A DNA stretch of 64,000 bases from Desulfovibrio sp. UIB00 (GTDB lineage Bacteria; Desulfobacterota; Desulfovibrionia; Desulfovibrionales; Desulfovibrionaceae), in NCBI RefSeq assembly GCF_022508225.1, contig NZ_JAETXJ010000007.1, forward strand, positions 124,001 through 188,000. The letters are read 5' to 3'. Shown here piece by piece: positions 61,837-64,000 of the stretch (position 1 is its first letter; every line of letters starts with the position of its first letter). A program made the position numbers and the translations under genes. Below the pieces are notes generated by a model that saw only the letters and a program-made list of their open reading frames with translations, ran no database searches and was not told the origin of the DNA.

Positions 61837-61878
61837 TCCATGAGGTCAGACTTGCCTGCGCTATGCGCGAGTGAGCTG

Positions 61879-62200
61879 CTTAGTATGCGCAGGGAGTCTT
61901 TTTCTTATGCTTTGCCGCGCGATGGACTTTGCTAGCTGACCATTGATGGGCGCGCTGCATGATGCACCTTGTTCTCTGGCAATGTGCTTCTTGACTTCCC
62001 GCGCGATGGATTTTGTTCGCTGACAAGGAAAGCAGGGTTTTTGCGCATAACCTTGATGGCCGCGCTGCATGATGCATTTTGTTCTCTGGCAAGGAAGGAG
62101 CGCTTTGTATGCAGGGAGTGTACTCTTAGGTACTCGACCGAAATACAAAGCGCTCCTGACGCAGCCAGAGGGCAAAAGGCGCATCCAGCGCGGCCATCAA
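61879..62200. repeat. Cluster of direct and inverted short repeats
   Basis: Repeat A (about 26 bases) occurs at 61915-61940 and 61999-62024. Repeat B (40 bases) occurs at 61943-61982 and 62053-62092, and again inverted and shorter at 62165-62200. Repeat C (15 bases) is at 62096-62110 and inverted at 62143-62157. A fourth motif containing GCAGGGAGT is near 61890 and 62111. B contains the palindrome TGCATGATGCA. The right half (62053-62200) can fold as one long hairpin. This resembles a degenerate REP/MITE-type array, not a known CRISPR or integron. Confidence 0.7.
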
Positions 62201-62872
62201 TTAAGCACTGGCGGCAAGATGCAGATCACCCATAGCCAACCTCCACGCAGCAATATCTTCCACACTGCACAAAGGCATGTTGTGGGCGCGGGCAAAGCAC
62301 GCAACTTCGGGCAGGCGGGCCATTTCGCCGTCATCCATGGTCAGCTCGCAAAGTACGCCGCAGGGCTCAAGGCCTGCCATACGCATGAGGTCAACTGTGG
62401 CTTCCGTGTGCCCGCGCCGTTCAAGCACGCCGCCGGGGCGTGCCCGCAAGGGGAACACATGGCCGGGGCGGCGCAGATGGGCGGGCTTGGCATCGGGCGC
62501 TGCGGCGGCCTTGATGGTGGCGACGCGGTCAGCGGCGGAAACACCCGTGGTAACGCCCGTGGCTGCCTCAATGGTGACGGTAAAGGCAGTTCCCTGCGTG
62601 TTGGTGTTGTGGTCGGTCATCATGGGCAGGTCAAGACGCTGCACATGATCGTCCGTGAGGCACAGGCAGACAATGCCGCTGCAATGCCGGATCAGCATAG
62701 CCATCTGCGGCACCGTGATATGCTGCGCGCTGAAAATGAGGTCGCCTTCGTTTTCGCGGTTTTCGTCATCCACAACGCAAACGCCGCCGCCTTTGCGCAA
62801 TGAGGCAAGAGCAGCGCGAACACGTTCTTCAGAGGTGCCGAAAGAAGCAAGGGATAATGAGGACTGATGCAT
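62201..62872 (-). CDS. ribB: 3,4-dihydroxy-2-butanone 4-phosphate synthase
   Basis: Makes the four-carbon precursor of riboflavin from ribulose 5-phosphate. The 223-residue protein is the stand-alone RibB form, without a GTP cyclohydrolase II domain. Motifs are [20 protein letters not shown] (acidic metal loop), [50 protein letters not shown] and [14 protein letters not shown]. The start at 62872 is supported by AGGAGAACGG; the open frame extends upstream only because it passes through the riboswitch. FMN riboswitch control is expected. The gene ends directly at the repeat cluster. Confidence 0.95.
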   Translation of the reverse strand: MHQSSLSLASFGTSEERVRAALASLRKGGGVCVVDDENRENEGDLIFSAQHITVPQMAMLIRHCSGIVCLCLTDDHVQRLDLPMMTDHNTNTQGTAFTVTIEAATGVTTGVSAADRVATIKAAAAPDAKPAHLRRPGHVFPLRARPGGVLERRGHTEATVDLMRMAGLEPCGVLCELTMDDGEMARLPEVACFARAHNMPLCSVEDIAAWRLAMGDLHLAASA

Positions 62873-63220
62873 TCCGTTCTCCTGTTTCCGGCTTTGTTTG
62901 CCGGGAGATGGTGCATCAGGGCGTGGACGGGCCGCAACACAAAGTGCGCCTTCCAATAAAGGACGCACCGCTGCTGTGAGCGGCAAAAAACCGTTCTCTT
63001 CCATCCGGACTATAACCGTCGGCTTCGGATTCTCACCGAATCTGCTGACCCCAAACACTGGGCGCTCGCGGGCTGGCGGAAGCCTGCTGGCCGCCGCATC
63101 ACCGCCGGTGGGGACTTTCACCCCGCCCTGAGAAATCTTGTACAGCTTACACCCCGGAAGAGGCATGTGCAAGCATCAGGTTCAGCTGTCGCTGCCCCCG
63201 CGTGATTATGCAGACAGCAC
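62873..63220. other. ribB leader region
   Basis: No gene is visible. It holds the FMN riboswitch (62994-63131) and, between it and ribB, GC-rich hairpins at about 62935-62990 that probably form the expression platform. Confidence 0.7.
62994..63131 (-). promoter_or_regulatory. FMN riboswitch (RFN element)
   Basis: Read on the minus strand, the stretch contains the conserved pieces in order: AGGGCGGGGTGAAAGTCCCC, ACCGGCGGTGATG, AGCCCGCGAGC, GATTCGGTGAGAATCCG, and AAGCCGACGGTTATAGTCC followed by GGATGGAAGAG. These are the RFN core sequences. It precedes ribB, so flavin represses riboflavin synthesis through it. Confidence 0.95.
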
Positions 63221-63796
63221 TCAGGCCGCAAAGACAGTGGCCTCGTACCAGAACAATTGCGCCCCCGGCAGCTTCCATGAGCCAAGAGCCACACCAGCCT
63301 TAAGACACAGATTGTCCAGATACGCCCGTCTATCCCACCCCTGCTCCACGGGCACCTGCGGCAGGAACACGCCGCTGCGCCCCTCGTAGACCAGCACAAG
63401 GCCGTGCCGCCCCACCTCCACTGCGTCCGGGCCGGGGCAAGGACTGAGCTCGTCCAGAACGGAAATATCGAGGGCGACATGCGGCCATTCGGCAAGCGTT
63501 AACGCGGGGAAACGGGGGTCTGCAAAAGCCGCAGCCTGCGCCATATGCCACACAGTCGCATACAACGGCTCACGCCCCACAATATTGCCAATACAACCGC
63601 GAAGCCTCTCACCCATATTCAGGGTTACAAAAGCCCCAAGCGTTCGCCACAGGGCACTTTCTGGTGCAAATTGTCCGGCAGAAGGTTGCGGAGCATCCGT
63701 CACGCTTTTTCCTGCCAATCCGGCTTCTATGGACATGCGGGCCTGATGCGACAAAAATTGCTTTTCAGTGTCAGACAGGGAAAATGCAATACTCAT
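63221..63796 (-). CDS. AMMECR1-domain protein (AmmeMemoRadiSam protein A)
   Basis: A 191-residue protein with the AMMECR1 hallmark LRGCIG at 65-70. Typical context follows: VGREPLYATVWHMAQAAAFADPRFPALT and DISVLDELSPCP, then LVLVYEGRSGVFLPQVP with a WDRRAYLDNLCLKAGV end. AMMECR1 domains occur in the AmmeMemoRadiSam set, together with a MEMO-like and a radical-SAM protein, whose function is not settled; neither partner is in this window. GGGAGG precedes the ATG. It is transcribed toward the riboswitch of ribB. Confidence 0.9.
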   Translation of the reverse strand: MSIAFSLSDTEKQFLSHQARMSIEAGLAGKSVTDAPQPSAGQFAPESALWRTLGAFVTLNMGERLRGCIGNIVGREPLYATVWHMAQAAAFADPRFPALTLAEWPHVALDISVLDELSPCPGPDAVEVGRHGLVLVYEGRSGVFLPQVPVEQGWDRRAYLDNLCLKAGVALGSWKLPGAQLFWYEATVFAA

Positions 63797-64000
63797 TCTG
63801 CCTCCCGCGTAACAAACAGGGCGTGAAAGCGAAACAGGGCAGACCCGGCATACAGGTTTACCCGTTCAGCACAGATTGCGGGGAATACCCGCGCAGAGCA
63901 AGCCTTTGTGATCAAGAGGGAGAGTGGCTGCTGCCACGTATGCCTTGTGACTTTCAGCTAAGCGTCTGTAGGCCAGCCTGCCGTTGCGTTTAAGCAGAGC
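63797..64000. other. Right window edge, no supported gene
   Basis: About 200 bases upstream of the AMMECR1 gene. It should contain that gene's promoter on the minus strand; I see no convincing coding sequence or RNA gene. Confidence 0.4.

Larger units (their letters stand above)
61776..62200. other. Gene-free region with terminator and repeat cluster
   Basis: The first part holds the terminator of the CAT-like gene; 61879-62200 is a cluster of direct and inverted repeats, listed separately. A 107-codon minus-strand frame (61861-62184) is only a translation of the repeats. Confidence 0.7.

Noticed and set aside
61861..62184. 107-codon minus-strand frame with repeated CQRTKxIxxR segments
   Set aside because: The repetition reflects the underlying DNA repeats; there is no ribosome binding site or second reason to think it is translated.
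61879..62200. CRISPR array or integron attC cluster
   Set aside because: Repeat units differ in length and orientation and are not evenly spaced, and no cas or integrase gene is nearby.
62872..63172. Longer N-terminus for RibB (start at 63172)
   Set aside because: The extra codons are the FMN riboswitch and its expression platform; the internal ATG at 62872 has a strong ribosome binding site.

Overview
The window is a chromosomal segment of a GC-rich Gram-negative bacterium. It looks like a member of the Desulfovibrionaceae (sulfate-reducing deltaproteobacteria, Desulfovibrio-like). This is an inference from several things seen together: Feo iron transport and HypF hydrogenase maturation, an exported NikK/NikL-type nickel-accessory pair behind NikR-like half-sites, carboxynorspermidine synthase, short 295-residue flagellins, and several c-di-GMP enzymes. 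There are 53 supported protein genes and an FMN riboswitch. No rRNA, tRNA, CRISPR array or complete insertion sequence was seen.

Layout. 1-4.5 kb: the 3' end of feoB, a diguanylate cyclase, a strikingly AT-rich two-gene island of unknown function, and feoA on the opposite strand. 4.7-8.7 kb: a hexapeptide acyltransferase and a very large DEAH helicase fused to a DEDD exonuclease. 8.7-13.4 kb (minus): panB and an agmatinase-family gene behind a terminator-containing leader, an unknown gene, a methyltransferase and a Bcr/CflA exporter. 13.5-19.2 kb (plus): PcrA/UvrD helicase, thiL, a class II aldolase and the nickel-type exported pair. 19.2-26.5 kb: serS, a lipoprotein/TPR/hypothetical cassette, a PAS-GGDEF protein, a small exported protein and sppA. 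26.9-33.3 kb: acyl-CoA synthetase with an XRE-cupin regulator, hypF and an rRNA m5C methyltransferase. 33.6-37.3 kb: an exported FG-GAP protein, purD and purE. 37.5-44.2 kb (minus): a 7TM-PAS-GGDEF protein, carboxynorspermidine synthase, an HDAC-like deacetylase with a zinc-ribbon tail, tmk and an OB-HD nuclease. 44.4-50.3 kb: surE, class II fba, gap and two flagellins. 50.4-61.1 kb: rimO, a GGDEF-EAL protein, a C39-like protein, panC, metK and the aroC-Cdd1-recD2 operon. 61.1-64 kb: a chloramphenicol acetyltransferase-like gene, a repeat cluster, FMN-riboswitch-controlled ribB and an AMMECR1 protein.

Most of the window is housekeeping metabolism: purines, pantothenate, SAM, chorismate, thiamine and riboflavin cofactors, and lower glycolysis/gluconeogenesis. 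DNA maintenance is represented by PcrA, RecD2 and the helicase-nuclease fusion. Four c-di-GMP proteins are spread across the window; one lies close to the flagellins. Polyamine metabolism is suggested by the agmatinase-family gene and carboxynorspermidine synthase.

The parts most worth a second look are the AT-rich island at 2.7-4.1 kb, the helicase-exonuclease fusion, the leader of the agmatinase-panB operon, the C39-like papain-fold candidate, and the repeat cluster between the acetyltransferase and ribB. All family calls come from reading motifs by eye; no database search was run.
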